Below, piece after piece: positions 41,940 through 50,511 of a DNA stretch of 53,254 bases. Positions within the stretch are counted from its first letter, which is position 1. Each line of letters begins with the position of its first letter. The notes beneath the pieces are model-generated. The model did not search any database, was not told the origin of the DNA, and saw only the letters and a program-made list of their open reading frames with translations. Made by a program: the position numbers and the translations under genes. This stretch comes from Desulfonatronospira sp964577315 (lineage in GTDB: Bacteria > Desulfobacterota > Desulfovibrionia > Desulfovibrionales > Desulfonatronovibrionaceae), in the NCBI GenBank assembly GCA_964577315.1, contig CAZNYT010000008.1, positions 1-53,254 on the forward strand, written 5' to 3'.

Positions 41940-42764
41940 TTATATCCCCTTCCTAAAGGAAGGGGTCTTACGGCGCAGAGGATAAAGTTTTTTTAAAACC
42001 TCCGGAGGGAGGCCGCAGTGATACAAGATTCGGATCATCCAGTTGCGCAGGGTGGCTCGTAGCACTCCTTCCCTCTCCCAGCGCCGGGGGGAAGTCCATG
42101 CCCTAGGGGACAGGATCCGGATGGGGCGTCCCTTTTTTCGGATTCTGTGCATAAGATCCAGATCTTCCATTAAGGGGATTTCCTGGAAACCGCCCAACTG
42201 GAAAAAGAAGTCCCTGTACATGAATATCGCCTGATCCCCGTAGGGTACCCTGCTCCAGCGGGAGCGCAGATTTGCCATTTCAGCCACTAGGCTTAAGGAA
42301 TATCTCCTGGAATCTATTCCCAGGGAAAATGCTCCGGCTGCAGTATTCCTGTGCTGCAAGGCTTGGATTATCAATTGGGAAGCGTTCCAGGGCAAGTAGG
42401 TGTCCGCGTGAACAAAAACCAGTATTCGGCCCCTGGCAGCCGCAGCTCCGGAATTCATCTGGGTGCCTCTGCCGGGGGCTGAGTGAAGGGTGCGGATTTC
42501 TGAGAAGTGCACTGCGCTAATGGTCTCCCCCTCAGGAGAGCCGTCCACCACTATGATTTCATGGTCCGGGGGGTGAAACACGGCCTGGAGGGAACGCAGG
42601 AAATGGTTGATAGAGTCCTGTTCCCGGTAAACCGGAACGATTGCTGATATGCGAATTTTGGATAGAGCCGGATATAATTTGTTCTTTGGGCTCATTCGCT
42701 TGGATTGGTCACAAGTTTCTTTTGTGGGGAAATCTGGGGTATTGCTTTTGTGGACGCGGGACAT
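41940..42764 (-). CDS. TIGR04283-type glycosyltransferase (rSAM/selenodomain-associated transferase 2), C-terminus rewritten by IS605
   Basis: A 274-residue family 2 glycosyltransferase: ISAIVPVYREQDSINHFL, IIVVDGSPEGET, RGTQMNSGAAAARG, FVHADTYLP, GDQAIFMYRDFFFQLGGF, MEDLDLMHRIRKKG. This matches the transferase 2 family found with radical SAM/Sec and arsenosugar genes. The last 13 residues (PLRRKTPSFRKGI) are encoded by the end of the IS605 element. Joining the flanks across the element restores KKLYK followed by TAG, so the insertion hit the penultimate codon and function is probably kept. The N-terminal 35 residues are not conserved; a start at Met24 is possible. Confidence 0.88.
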   Translation of the reverse strand: MSRVHKSNTPDFPTKETCDQSKRMSPKNKLYPALSKIRISAIVPVYREQDSINHFLRSLQAVFHPPDHEIIVVDGSPEGETISAVHFSEIRTLHSAPGRGTQMNSGAAAARGRILVFVHADTYLPWNASQLIIQALQHRNTAAGAFSLGIDSRRYSLSLVAEMANLRSRWSRVPYGDQAIFMYRDFFFQLGGFQEIPLMEDLDLMHRIRKKGRPIRILSPRAWTSPRRWEREGVLRATLRNWMIRILYHCGLPPEVLKKLYPLRRKTPSFRKGI

Positions 42765-42904
42765 AGTTGCGCCATGGAAGTTTTAAAGCTGCTTGGCATA
42801 AATTTTTTAGGAGTTCAAGTGCAAAAACTTCGTTTTAAACCTGGGCATTTGGGGAATTCGGGGTGATTGTGATAATCGAAAATTGACCAGTTTAGATGTA
42901 AAAG

Positions 42905-43468
42905 TTAAACTACATGATGGAGGTTACGCTTTCTGGTTTCTTCGTCCCAGCCTATGTAGGTATCCCTGGCTGTTGCTCTCCAGGCGGCAGAGCCCCATCC
43001 AAGGCAGGCCACCACCTGACCCTCAAGAAAAGCCAGGTACTTGAGATGTGAGCCTACAATATGGGGTTTGCCCAGGTAGTGATACTCATGAACCAGCTGG
43101 TTCCAAAGCTTCTCGGAAGAAGTCTTGCGGACCATGGTTATTGTCAAAGAGCCAAATTCAGAGACAGGTCCTTCCAGGGGCATGGCTTCAAAAAGCATTC
43201 TCTGGGAATGAACGATCTTTTTACCGCCAGGTCCTGGATGTCGTCCTGCAGGCAGCTCAATTGCACCCTGCCTGTTCAGCGTAAGTAAAATATCCCGGCA
43301 GGCCCGGTCTTTGAGCCAGCCATTGGGCTGCTTCCAGTCCCAGTACCGGCAAAGGGCCTTGGAAATCTCTGTACGACCTTTGTTCCAGTACAGCTGGACA
43401 AAGTGACGGATGGTTTCCAGTTCCTCAGGGCCAATGACTCGACCCCGGATAACTTGTTTTTCTGCCAA
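42905..43468 (-). pseudogene. Truncated DruA-like (DUF4338) gene
   Basis: The frame encodes 187 residues (RGRVIGPEELETIRHFV, CRYWDWKQPNGWLKDRACRD, NQLVHEYHYLGKPHIVGSHL, LGWGSAAWRATARDTYIGW) of the DUF4338 family, known from transposon-like loci and as DruA of Druantia defence. Relatives run to about 300-400 residues; here the frame stops just after the W-x-x-R-A-RD-x-YIGW block, so the C-terminal half is lost. A TTG start with a very strong AAGGAGGAGG site remains. No other Druantia genes are near. It is probably a relic. Confidence 0.72.
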
Positions 43469-44060
43469 AATGCCTCCTCCTTGGTGTTGGAGAAGGCTTT
43501 ACCATAAACCAATTCTAGGCGACATAGGTTTTAGGGCAGATTTTTGATTTTTTTACCCCCCTGAATGGTTACGTCTGGACGATCCCCAAGGCGGGTTGGC
43601 ATTTTGCCTGCCTCTAGAAGAGGTTTCCGGTCTCAACCAGCCTGAATTGTAAAAAAGCTTTATTTTAAGATTTACAATTTGGTTCATCGACATTGATTTT
43701 TAAATAAATCATCCATTCTGATGGCTAACTTTGGGGACTGTAGTAGAGCTGTTTGCTCCAGTGTGGAGAACTTTAAAGCCTGTTCTTGCAAAGCTTATAG
43801 ATAGATACGTGCAACACTTTTTGATACTATTCTCCTATGCAGTTTTTATAGAGTCAGACTAACGTGCCCATAGATAATCCCAGCTTCCTATCAAATGATT
43901 CCTTGGAATGGTGATCTATTCTGGATGTAAAAGAGACTATTGTCGTTGCATAGCCGTAGTTCACAGCAAAATCAAACTTAGCTAGATCTCATCCTTCTAG
44001 ATCTGCACACCTTGGTAGGTGTACCTGTTTGGACGCTTACAGGGTAAGTGGCCCGAGGTT

Positions 44061-44098
44061 TGAGAGTCGTGAGTCGTGAGTCGTGAGTGATGAGTACT
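44061..44098. repeat. Short tandem repeat of GAGTCGT
   Basis: GAGAGTCGTGAGTCGTGAGT continues as CGTGAGTGATGAGTAC: about four 7-bp units. It is intergenic between the DruA and Mrr relics. Confidence 0.75.
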
Positions 44099-44241
44099 AT
44101 TTGAAAAATTCCTCCGGATTATTGATCATTGAAATGTAACTCTTCACCAAATCTTTTTGGGTCTTTCGAATTAAGCGTACGTAGACGAGAAAAGGCTTAA
44201 AACATATATGAACTGCTTCGGCACAAGCCCAAGATATTTTG

Positions 44242-44460
44242 TCTCTCGCCCGCTTCGCTAGAGGCGCTGAGAGCTCAGAGATAAGAGAATTTTTTCCATT
44301 GCCCTGAGCCGGGGCAATGAAAAGGACTCTCGCCCCCTTCGGTGGAGCTTGTTATTCATATACACCGGCCCGGTGGATATGAATATTAAATCCTCCTCTT
44401 GCTCTTCTCTCAGCGGGCTCGGCGCCTCTAGGGCCGAGAGGCCCGGGCGTGAGGTTCTTT
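44242..44460. repeat. Dense set of nested inverted repeats (structured non-coding region)
   Basis: Three clear hairpins stand inside a larger pair of arms. CATTGCCC/GGGCAATG lies at 44297-44319. A 31-nt near-palindrome centred on CACCGGCCCGGTG lies at 44354-44384, flanked by ATTCATAT/ATATGAAT. CTCGGC/GCCGAG lies near 44418-44438. The outer arms CTAGAGGCGCTGAGAG (44258-44273) and CTCTCAGCG..GCGCCTCTAG (44407-44431) pair with a 6-nt interruption. CTCTCGCCC words recur. There is no reading frame. It may be a structured RNA, a REP/BIME-type array or element ends. The remaining sequence of 43469-44241 shows nothing else. Confidence 0.7.
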
Positions 44461-44481
44461 TCTTTAAGCGAATGGAGCAGT

Positions 44482-44865
44482 TCAGTTAATTTTTTTGGAC
44501 AAAAAATGGTGAATAGTTGCGTTCTGTCCAGCTTTTTCCAGGTACTGGGGAAATGTTTTCAGCAGTTTAAGGTCAATGCGTTCCGGGCTCTGTTTCAGTA
44601 AATCAAGTCCTCTGTCAGTAATTACAGATACTCCCCGGTTCGGGTTATGCAGAAGTCCGGCCATTTTTAAATGGGCCTTGGCCCAGGCCACCCGGTTGTT
44701 GAATACTTTCTGGCCGCCGCTGGGCAGAAGGGCTTTCTGTTCTTCAGGAGTCAACCGGAAATGCCGGGCCAGAGCATTAGTGATTTCATGGTTGGAGTAT
44801 TCCTTGCCGTCGGAGATGTGCTTGAGTAGGGGGAGCATGATGCTCTGGAAATCAGGGATGGGCAT
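44482..44865 (-). pseudogene. Mrr-like restriction endonuclease, N-terminal fragment
   Basis: A 127-residue remnant with the Mrr N-terminal winged-helix domain: MPIPDFQSIMLPLLKHISDG, GQKVFNNRVAWAKAHLKMAGLL, RGVSVITDRGLDLLKQSP. Mrr proteins have about 300 residues with a C-terminal PD-(D/E)xK nuclease, absent here. The break coincides with the dispersed word GGTGAATAGTTGC at 44508. The start has AAAGAGG upstream. It probably no longer cuts DNA, though a short winged-helix protein could still be made. Confidence 0.75.
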
Positions 44866-45065
44866 GAAGCAACCTCTTTATTATCGCAGTCATGCTGTGA
44901 ATGTTGATCAAATGCACCGGAGACTGCCGAGGACAGCAGCAGAACCTGTGCTTTTGCCTTACCGGCCCGCTGCTACAGAACTGAACTCACCTGGTATCGG
45001 TTTTTTCTTATTAGTGTTGTTTGAGCAGAAAAATCAAGAATGATCAAGGGGAAAGTGTTTAAGTT

Positions 45066-45670
45066 TTAAGTGGTTAAGTTAAGTTCTATGTACAAAGCAG
45101 GCAAAAGGCATGGGGCAAAAGTCAAGAAGAGAGCGCAACAACCCGACCGGCCTGAATGCTGCCTGGCCAGGGCGGTCAGCTTAAGGGAGCGTTCCAGGCC
45201 TGTGCAGTCGAAGCAGTGTTCACACGACCAGCGCATGTCCCGAGCTGATCCGCAGCCCACATCTGGCATTGATGATCCTGGTTGAAGTATTCTTCGGCAT
45301 GGGTGTGGTAGAATTCATTACTCGTAAAAAGCCGCCTGACTAGGCACCTATCCTTACAACCAAATAACCGCAGTAACCATTCTGAGGGCTATATACCGGC
45401 CTGTGTAACGTCCTGCACTTATTTATAAAACCCAATAAACCGCCACAGAGCAAATGATAACCCACAAAATCTGCATACTTGTAACTTGCCAAAAACCGGG
45501 GGCAGTTCAGGATATCGATCCAATATTTCCTGCAGACTGTTGTCCAGCAATCTGTTTTGGCTCGAAATTAGGGCTTGTTTTTTCTTGCCTTCCCAGGCCT
45601 TCCTAATTTAAAAAAAGCTAGCAACTATTCACCGTACTTTCCACCATAACAACAATATCAGGGAGAGGGT
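45066..45670. other. Gene-free stretch upstream of the Mo-enzyme gene
   Basis: No convincing gene is found from 44866 to 45671. A 67-codon minus-strand frame (45066-45269) is cysteine-rich but matches nothing I know and has no ribosome site. The word GCAACTATTCACC (reverse of the dispersed motif) is at 45621-45633. The promoter of the following gene must lie here. Confidence 0.4.
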
Positions 45671-45671
45671 C

Positions 45672-47966
45672 ATGAGCCTTAGCAGAAGAAAATTCTTGCA
45701 TTGTTCCGCCTTGGCAGCGGGGGGACTGGCCTTGAGTGGCATGGGTATTCCCCTTTATGCCTACGATCCGGATCAGGTAACCAGGAACAAGGATGAAACC
45801 CGCAGAAGTTACTGCGGGTTATGTCATCCCAGGTGCGGCATACTTCTGCATATGAAAAACGGCAAGGTGGTTCAGGTTACAGGGGATCCGAACCATCCGG
45901 TAAACCGGGGCTTAATCTGCGAACGCGGTCTGCTCATGCCCGAGCACATCCACCACCCGGAGCGAATAAACTACCCCCTGAAAAGGGCCGGGAAGCGCGG
46001 CGAGGGCAAATGGACTCGGATTAGCTGGGAACAGGCCCTGGATGAGGTGGCTGAAAAAATAGCCGAGCAAAGGGACAAGCACGGTCCGGAAACCTTGGCT
46101 TTCACCGATGGCACCAGCCGTACCCATCACTGGGATTGCCAGCGCTTCTTTAACCTCTTTGGCTCTCCCAATGTATCCGGAGTGAGCAATATCTGCATGT
46201 GCCCCAGCTATGCCACTGAATACGCCACCTACGGTGGCATGGCCCGGGGAGAAGAACGTAATGCCAAATGCCTGGTGTTATGGGGCCGGGCCCCATCCAA
46301 GTCCTCGCCGGTGCTTTCCTTTCCTGCCCTGCAGCACGCCCGGGAACAGGGTGCCAAGTTAATAGTCATCGACCCACGCGAAACCGAGGAAGCCAGGATG
46401 GCTGACATGTGGCTGCAGATAAGACCTGGCACCGATTTGGCCCTGCTCCTGGCATGGATCAATATAATCATTCAGGAAGGACTGTACGATAGGGAATTTG
46501 TAGACAACTGGACCATCGGCTTCAAGGAATTAAAGAAAGCAGTGGAAAAATACACACCGGAAAAAGTGGCCCGAATAACCTGGCTGCCCAAGGATCAGAT
46601 AATGGAAGCTGTCCGCCTGTACGCCAGGACCAAGCCGGCAGTGATCCCTTGGGGCGTGGGTATGGACAAGCAGGGTATAAATTCCACCCAATGTGCCCGG
46701 GCCCGGGCTATACTAAGGGCGATAACCGGCAACCTGGAGGTTGAAGGAGGGGAGACATTCAGTCAGAGCCCGGAAACGGCAAAAGTACGGGGAGAGCTCG
46801 ACCTGGTCCGAAGCGATGCCATAAGCCGAAAGCAGAGGGATAAACAAATCGGGGCAGACAAGTATCCTTTCTTTGGATTTCCTGGCTGGGAAGAGAATTT
46901 GAAGAACAACGAGAAACTCCCCTCTGGATATGTCAGCCCCCCGTCCATGAACAAGACCTGCGTGGCCCACGCCCGCGAGGTGTTCAACGCAATTATTACG
47001 GACAAGCCCTACCCGGTGCGGGCCATGCTTTCAGTGGCAAGCAATCCCTTGCTCTCCTTCCCTGAAACCCAGTTGACCTACGAGGCCCTCAAGGCCCTGG
47101 ATCTGTACGTAGTCATGGAATATTACATGACCCCCTCAGCTGCACTTGCGGATTATGTCTTCCCCTCGGCCACCACAGTGGAGCAGCCGGAGCTTTGGAC
47201 CACTGGGGGCTTCTGCATGGCCTGTCCCCCGGGGCTGGATTACATGTTTGAACGCAAGGACACCTACCAGTTCTACCGCGGCCTGGGGCTGCGCCTGGGG
47301 CAGGAAAACGACTGGCCCTGGCAGGACCTGGAGGAGGCTTACAACTACTGCCTGGAACCCACCGGATACACCTTTCAGGAACTGGTGGAGGAATACGGTT
47401 TTTTCGGGGAGGGCAAATACCAAAGATATCAAGAATACGGCTTCGGTACCCCTTCAGGCAAGGTGGAGCTCTATTCCTCTGTTTTCGAGGACATGGGGTG
47501 CGATCCATTGCCTGAATACAAGGAACCCTTGTGGACCCCGGAAGGAAAACCGGAATTAACCCAGGAGTATCCCCTGGTCTTGATTACCGGCAGTCGGTTC
47601 ATGCCCATGTATCATTCCGAGCAGCGCCAGATAGAATCCGCCCGGGAACAGGTCCCGGATCCCCTGGCCTGGATGCATCCGGATACCGCGGAAAAATACG
47701 GAGTCCAGGAGGATGATTGGGTTAACGTGGCCTCGCCCCAGGACAAGATCCAGATGCGCCTTAAGACCTCCACTATAATGCACCGGGAGATGGTGGATAT
47801 CCAGCACGGTTGGTGGTTCCCGGAAAAAGAGGAAGAAAAGCCTGAACTTTTCGGGGTTTTCAAGTCCAATGCCAACATGCTCTGTCCCATGGACGCGGAG
47901 CACTGCAGCCCGGAAATCGGAAGCTGGCCGCATACAGCCCTTCTGTGCCGAGTTGAAAAAAAGTAA
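45672..47966 (+). CDS. Tat-exported Mo/W-bisPGD oxidoreductase (DMSO reductase family, acetylene hydratase-like branch)
   Basis: A 764-residue protein with a twin-arginine signal (SLSRRKFLHCSALAAGGLAL). A [4Fe-4S] site C-x2-C-x3-C-x27-C is in YCGLCHPRCG...GLICERG. Pterin-binding regions include LNL-like RISWEQALDEVAEKIAEQ, VIDPRETEEARMADMWLQI, RPGTDLALL and ATPSGKVELYSSVFE-like GTPSGKVELYSSVFED. The probable metal ligand is Cys in NICMCPSYATEYATYGG. Overall order and wording resemble acetylene hydratase and thiosulfate/polysulfide reductase-like catalytic subunits. No Fe-S or membrane-anchor subunit gene follows, so it may act alone or with distant partners in the periplasm. The substrate is unknown. 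GGAGAGGG precedes the ATG. Confidence 0.88.
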   Translation: MSLSRRKFLHCSALAAGGLALSGMGIPLYAYDPDQVTRNKDETRRSYCGLCHPRCGILLHMKNGKVVQVTGDPNHPVNRGLICERGLLMPEHIHHPERINYPLKRAGKRGEGKWTRISWEQALDEVAEKIAEQRDKHGPETLAFTDGTSRTHHWDCQRFFNLFGSPNVSGVSNICMCPSYATEYATYGGMARGEERNAKCLVLWGRAPSKSSPVLSFPALQHAREQGAKLIVIDPRETEEARMADMWLQIRPGTDLALLLAWINIIIQEGLYDREFVDNWTIGFKELKKAVEKYTPEKVARITWLPKDQIMEAVRLYARTKPAVIPWGVGMDKQGINSTQCARARAILRAITGNLEVEGGETFSQSPETAKVRGELDLVRSDAISRKQRDKQIGADKYPFFGFPGWEENLKNNEKLPSGYVSPPSMNKTCVAHAREVFNAIITDKPYPVRAMLSVASNPLLSFPETQLTYEALKALDLYVVMEYYMTPSAALADYVFPSATTVEQPELWTTGGFCMACPPGLDYMFERKDTYQFYRGLGLRLGQENDWPWQDLEEAYNYCLEPTGYTFQELVEEYGFFGEGKYQRYQEYGFGTPSGKVELYSSVFEDMGCDPLPEYKEPLWTPEGKPELTQEYPLVLITGSRFMPMYHSEQRQIESAREQVPDPLAWMHPDTAEKYGVQEDDWVNVASPQDKIQMRLKTSTIMHREMVDIQHGWWFPEKEEEKPELFGVFKSNANMLCPMDAEHCSPEIGSWPHTALLCRVEKK

Positions 47967-48009
47967 TATAAGAGCCTTATTTCCTATACAGCCGGGTATC
48001 CCCAGGCTT

Positions 48010-48150
48010 TGACATTCAGGTACACCCCAAAAACCACAATGCCGGGGATATCACCTGGAGCTTTGATGAAAATAAACTCAGAAAACCGTATAACGCCAAT
48101 TATTTTCTGCGTACCGATCGAACCGACCTGGATGAAAAAAGGATGTAAAA
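48010..48150 (+). pseudogene. Fragment of an IS4/IS1634-like transposase
   Basis: One frame reads FDIQVHPKNHNAGDITWSFD and then KPYNANYFLRTDRTDLDEKR before a stop. The FLRTDxTDLDE phrase resembles the beta-strand before the last catalytic part of IS1634/IS4-type DDE transposases. Both ends are missing. Nothing else is recognised between 47967 and 48592. Confidence 0.4.
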
Positions 48151-48592
48151 CCAAAACTCTGATGGACAGAATCATCGACTTGAAAAAAGAGAGTCAAGGC
48201 AAATTTGTTCCCATCTGGCCTGGCAATCGGCTAATCAAAAGGTTGGGCCTGAAAGCAGAATAGGGTTCTTCTACCTTTTTCTGATCCCAAAATTTTTCCT
48301 ATTTCTTGGTGCTACTTTTTGACAATTCGCTTTTGATCTTGCCTAGATCTTATCTTCATGTCTCAACTTATCCCCTAGACATTCTTGTCTAGCTTTCTTT
48401 CCCCTCCACCAGTACACCTTCTTTGTGTAGCATTGTTGCAACATTAACTCATGCCTTTGTTTCGTTCATGCAACAAACAACAAAAACAGCTAATGTGCAG
48501 AATACAGGTTTTTTCAGCCTCTCAGGCTGGCGAACTCTCTCCACTTCAATGGCACATTTAATGCTTGTTCCTATTTATCAGGAGTTCAGGCT

Positions 48593-48997
48593 ATGAAAGC
48601 AGCTGTTTGCAAATGGAATGACCTAGTGGCCCCGGTATTTGATGCTTCAGGCGAAATCGTGGTTGTGCACCTGACCCGGGAAGAGATCGCAATTCTAGAG
48701 CATGTGGACATTTCTGATCTGGACGGCCTGGCCATGATACGCAAACTCTCCAATCTGGGCATAGAAGTTCTGATCTGCGGCGCAATATCAAGGCTTTGGC
48801 ATGAGATTCTCATAGCCGGGGAAATTCAGGTGATTTCCTTTGTTTCTGGTCAAATACATTCTTTTCTAAGGATGCTGATTGAGGGCGGAAGCGAGCCGGA
48901 ACCCAAAATCTTCATGCCCGGTTGTCCCCAAAGCATTCTAGAGCACAACCTGGAACAAATAAATAAGGTAGCCGCAGCCTTACAGAAAAGGGATTAG
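48593..48997 (+). CDS. NifX/NifB-like dinitrogenase iron-molybdenum cofactor domain protein
   Basis: A 134-residue protein of the NifX-NafY / MTH1175-like fold: MKAAVCKWNDLVAPVFDASG at the start, GLAMIRKLSNLGIEVLICGA and a long C-terminal helix. Small members outside nif operons occur in sulfate reducers and may carry Fe or Fe-Mo clusters. Cysteines are at residues 6, about 63 and 107. AGGAG lies upstream of the ATG. With the Mo-enzyme gene 600 bp upstream, a metal-cofactor link is possible but unproven. Confidence 0.82.
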   Translation: MKAAVCKWNDLVAPVFDASGEIVVVHLTREEIAILEHVDISDLDGLAMIRKLSNLGIEVLICGAISRLWHEILIAGEIQVISFVSGQIHSFLRMLIEGGSEPEPKIFMPGCPQSILEHNLEQINKVAAALQKRD

Positions 48998-49230
48998 GTG
49001 TAGCGGAGGTTGTGAAAAAAACAAACAAGATAGCTGACCCAAATCAATAACCATAAGGCTTCAGCAAAAGCCTCTATTTTGCATCTATTTTTGAAAAGTG
49101 AACCGGGATAAGAGTCCGGTGGGGGCAGGAATACCCCCGGAAGCCAAGCCTAGAAAAGCGCTAGCTCTAGGCACGGCACCTAAAAAGATTTGGTGAATAG
49201 TTACCTTCAAACATATAAAAACTAGCCATT

Positions 49231-49331
49231 ACTACAACGAAACTTGGTAATGTAACCATGGCTCTATAAATAGCCTTACTATTATGGCAACTCGTACCCT
49301 CGGACCTTTGGATAATAAGTTTCGTTGTAGT
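49231..49331. mobile_element. MITE family 2, intact copy d
   Basis: A 101-bp element with ends ACTACAACGAAACTT and AAGTTTCGTTGTAGT (perfect 15-bp inverted repeats). The interior has ATGGCTCTATAAATAG and CCTCGGACCTTTGG. It ends 18 nt before the rpoH start codon, so it is part of the rpoH 5' region. Confidence 0.85.
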
Positions 49332-49349
49332 TTTAGAGTGAGAAAAACA

Positions 49350-50336
49350 ATGAGCAAAGATAAAAAGAATCAGCAGGAACAAATCGAGAACAATGAGGAG
49401 CTTAGCGAGAAGGAAATTTCTCAGAAGCTTCAAAGCGCTCTGAGCAAAGGTACCTCCTCATTCCCGGACAACACTCCAGTGCCCATGGATGCCCTGCGCA
49501 TCTACTTGCGCCAGGTAAGCGAGTTTCCCACTATGTCCGCGGAAGAAGAATTCGATCTTGCTAGGCAATTCCGGGATCAGGGCGATCAAGAGGCGGCTTT
49601 CAGGCTGATAGCCTCCAATTTGCGTTTAGTGGTAAAAATCGCTATGGAGTTCCAGCGCAAGTGGAGGAAAAATGTCCTAGATTTTATTCAAGAGGGCAAC
49701 GTGGGTCTTATGAAGGCCTTGAAAAAATTCGATCCGGACAAAGGGATCAAATTTTCCTATTACGCCTCTTTCTGGATCCGGGCCTACATCCTTAAGTTCA
49801 TCATGGATAATTGGCGTATGGTCAAGGTGGGCACCACCCAGGCCCAGCGCAAGCTGTTCTACAATCTGAGCAAGGAAAAACAGAGGCTGGAGTCAATAGG
49901 GATCACTGCAGATCCGGACGCCATCTCCCAGAACCTGGATGTCTCGGAGTCCGATGTAGTCGCGATGTCCCAGAGGATGGGGCAGCACGACCTCTCCTTG
50001 GATATGCCCTATACCGAGGATTCCGATGTTACTCCCATGAACACCATTCCCTCCCAAGAAGAGGGGGCAGAGGAGATCCTGGAACGGGGAAAGACCGCCC
50101 AGATAGTGCAGGAGAATATCCAGGAGCTGAGGCCTAAGCTTATCGATAAGGAAAGAGACATCATCGAACAGAGGCTCTTGGCCGAAACCCCGGTGACCCT
50201 GCGCGAGATAGGCGAAAAGTACGGGATCACCAGGGAAAGGATCCGCCAGATAGAGTCCAGGCTGCTGGACAAGATCAAGGCCCATATCCAGGAGAATGTA
50301 GGGGATTTTTCCCAGGAATGGATAGAAGATGCATAA
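49350..50336 (+). CDS. rpoH: RNA polymerase heat-shock sigma factor (sigma-32 type)
   Basis: A 328-residue sigma-70 family factor of the RpoH group. It lacks region 1.1 and begins region 1.2 at MDALRIYLRQVSEFPTMSAE. Region 2 has NLRLVVKIAMEFQRKWRKNVLDFIQEGN and KGIKFSYYASFWIRAYILKF, with the RpoH-box-like DNWRMVKVGTTQAQRKLFYN. Region 4.2 ends with VTLREIGEKYGITRERIRQIE. ATG 49350 is chosen because a longer frame from 49284 would translate the MITE. The ribosome site is weak (GAGTGAGAAA). The AT-rich MITE just upstream may carry or replace the promoter. Confidence 0.93.
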   Translation: MSKDKKNQQEQIENNEELSEKEISQKLQSALSKGTSSFPDNTPVPMDALRIYLRQVSEFPTMSAEEEFDLARQFRDQGDQEAAFRLIASNLRLVVKIAMEFQRKWRKNVLDFIQEGNVGLMKALKKFDPDKGIKFSYYASFWIRAYILKFIMDNWRMVKVGTTQAQRKLFYNLSKEKQRLESIGITADPDAISQNLDVSESDVVAMSQRMGQHDLSLDMPYTEDSDVTPMNTIPSQEEGAEEILERGKTAQIVQENIQELRPKLIDKERDIIEQRLLAETPVTLREIGEKYGITRERIRQIESRLLDKIKAHIQENVGDFSQEWIEDA

Positions 50337-50511
50337 GGAATTGGACTCCGTCCGGGAAGAGGCCAAATTTTGGTCAACCAGTACTTCATGGAGTTTTATG
50401 AGCATTTTTCCGCGGAGTACAGCTAAGGAGTAAGAATCAAGAACAACTCAAGCCAAGCAATACTTCCATGAATGTATCTGCGGAAGACGGAGTTAGGCAC
50501 ACCTTGAAGCA

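Larger units (their letters stand above)
40181..41981. mobile_element. IS605-type insertion sequence (IS200/IS605 family)
   Basis: An element of about 1.8 kb with divergent tnpA (plus) and tnpB (minus) and the family's subterminal hairpins: CCCCTTCCTGAAGGAAG at 40191 and CCCCTTCCTAAAGGAAGGGG at 41946. The end next to the tnpB 3' side finishes GGATGTCAA (minus strand), boundary near 40181. The other end abuts TTTAT (41986-41982, minus strand), a typical target/TAM pentamer. Both genes look intact, so it may be active. The ends are inferred from hairpins and flanking gene reconstruction, accurate to a few bases. Confidence 0.85.

Noticed and set aside
44061..44460. Retron msr-msd or group II intron
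   Set aside because: Inverted repeats are present but there is no reverse transcriptase gene in the window.
45066..45269. Cysteine-rich 67-codon minus frame, possible zinc-finger protein
   Set aside because: No conserved spacing of cysteines, no ribosome site and no neighbour supporting it.
48009..48263. 84-codon plus-strand frame after the Mo enzyme
   Set aside because: The neighbouring frame shows transposase-like wording, so this is probably an out-of-frame reading of a relic.
49284..49349. 22-codon N-terminal extension of RpoH
   Set aside because: It would translate the MITE; the family-like sequence starts after ATG 49350.
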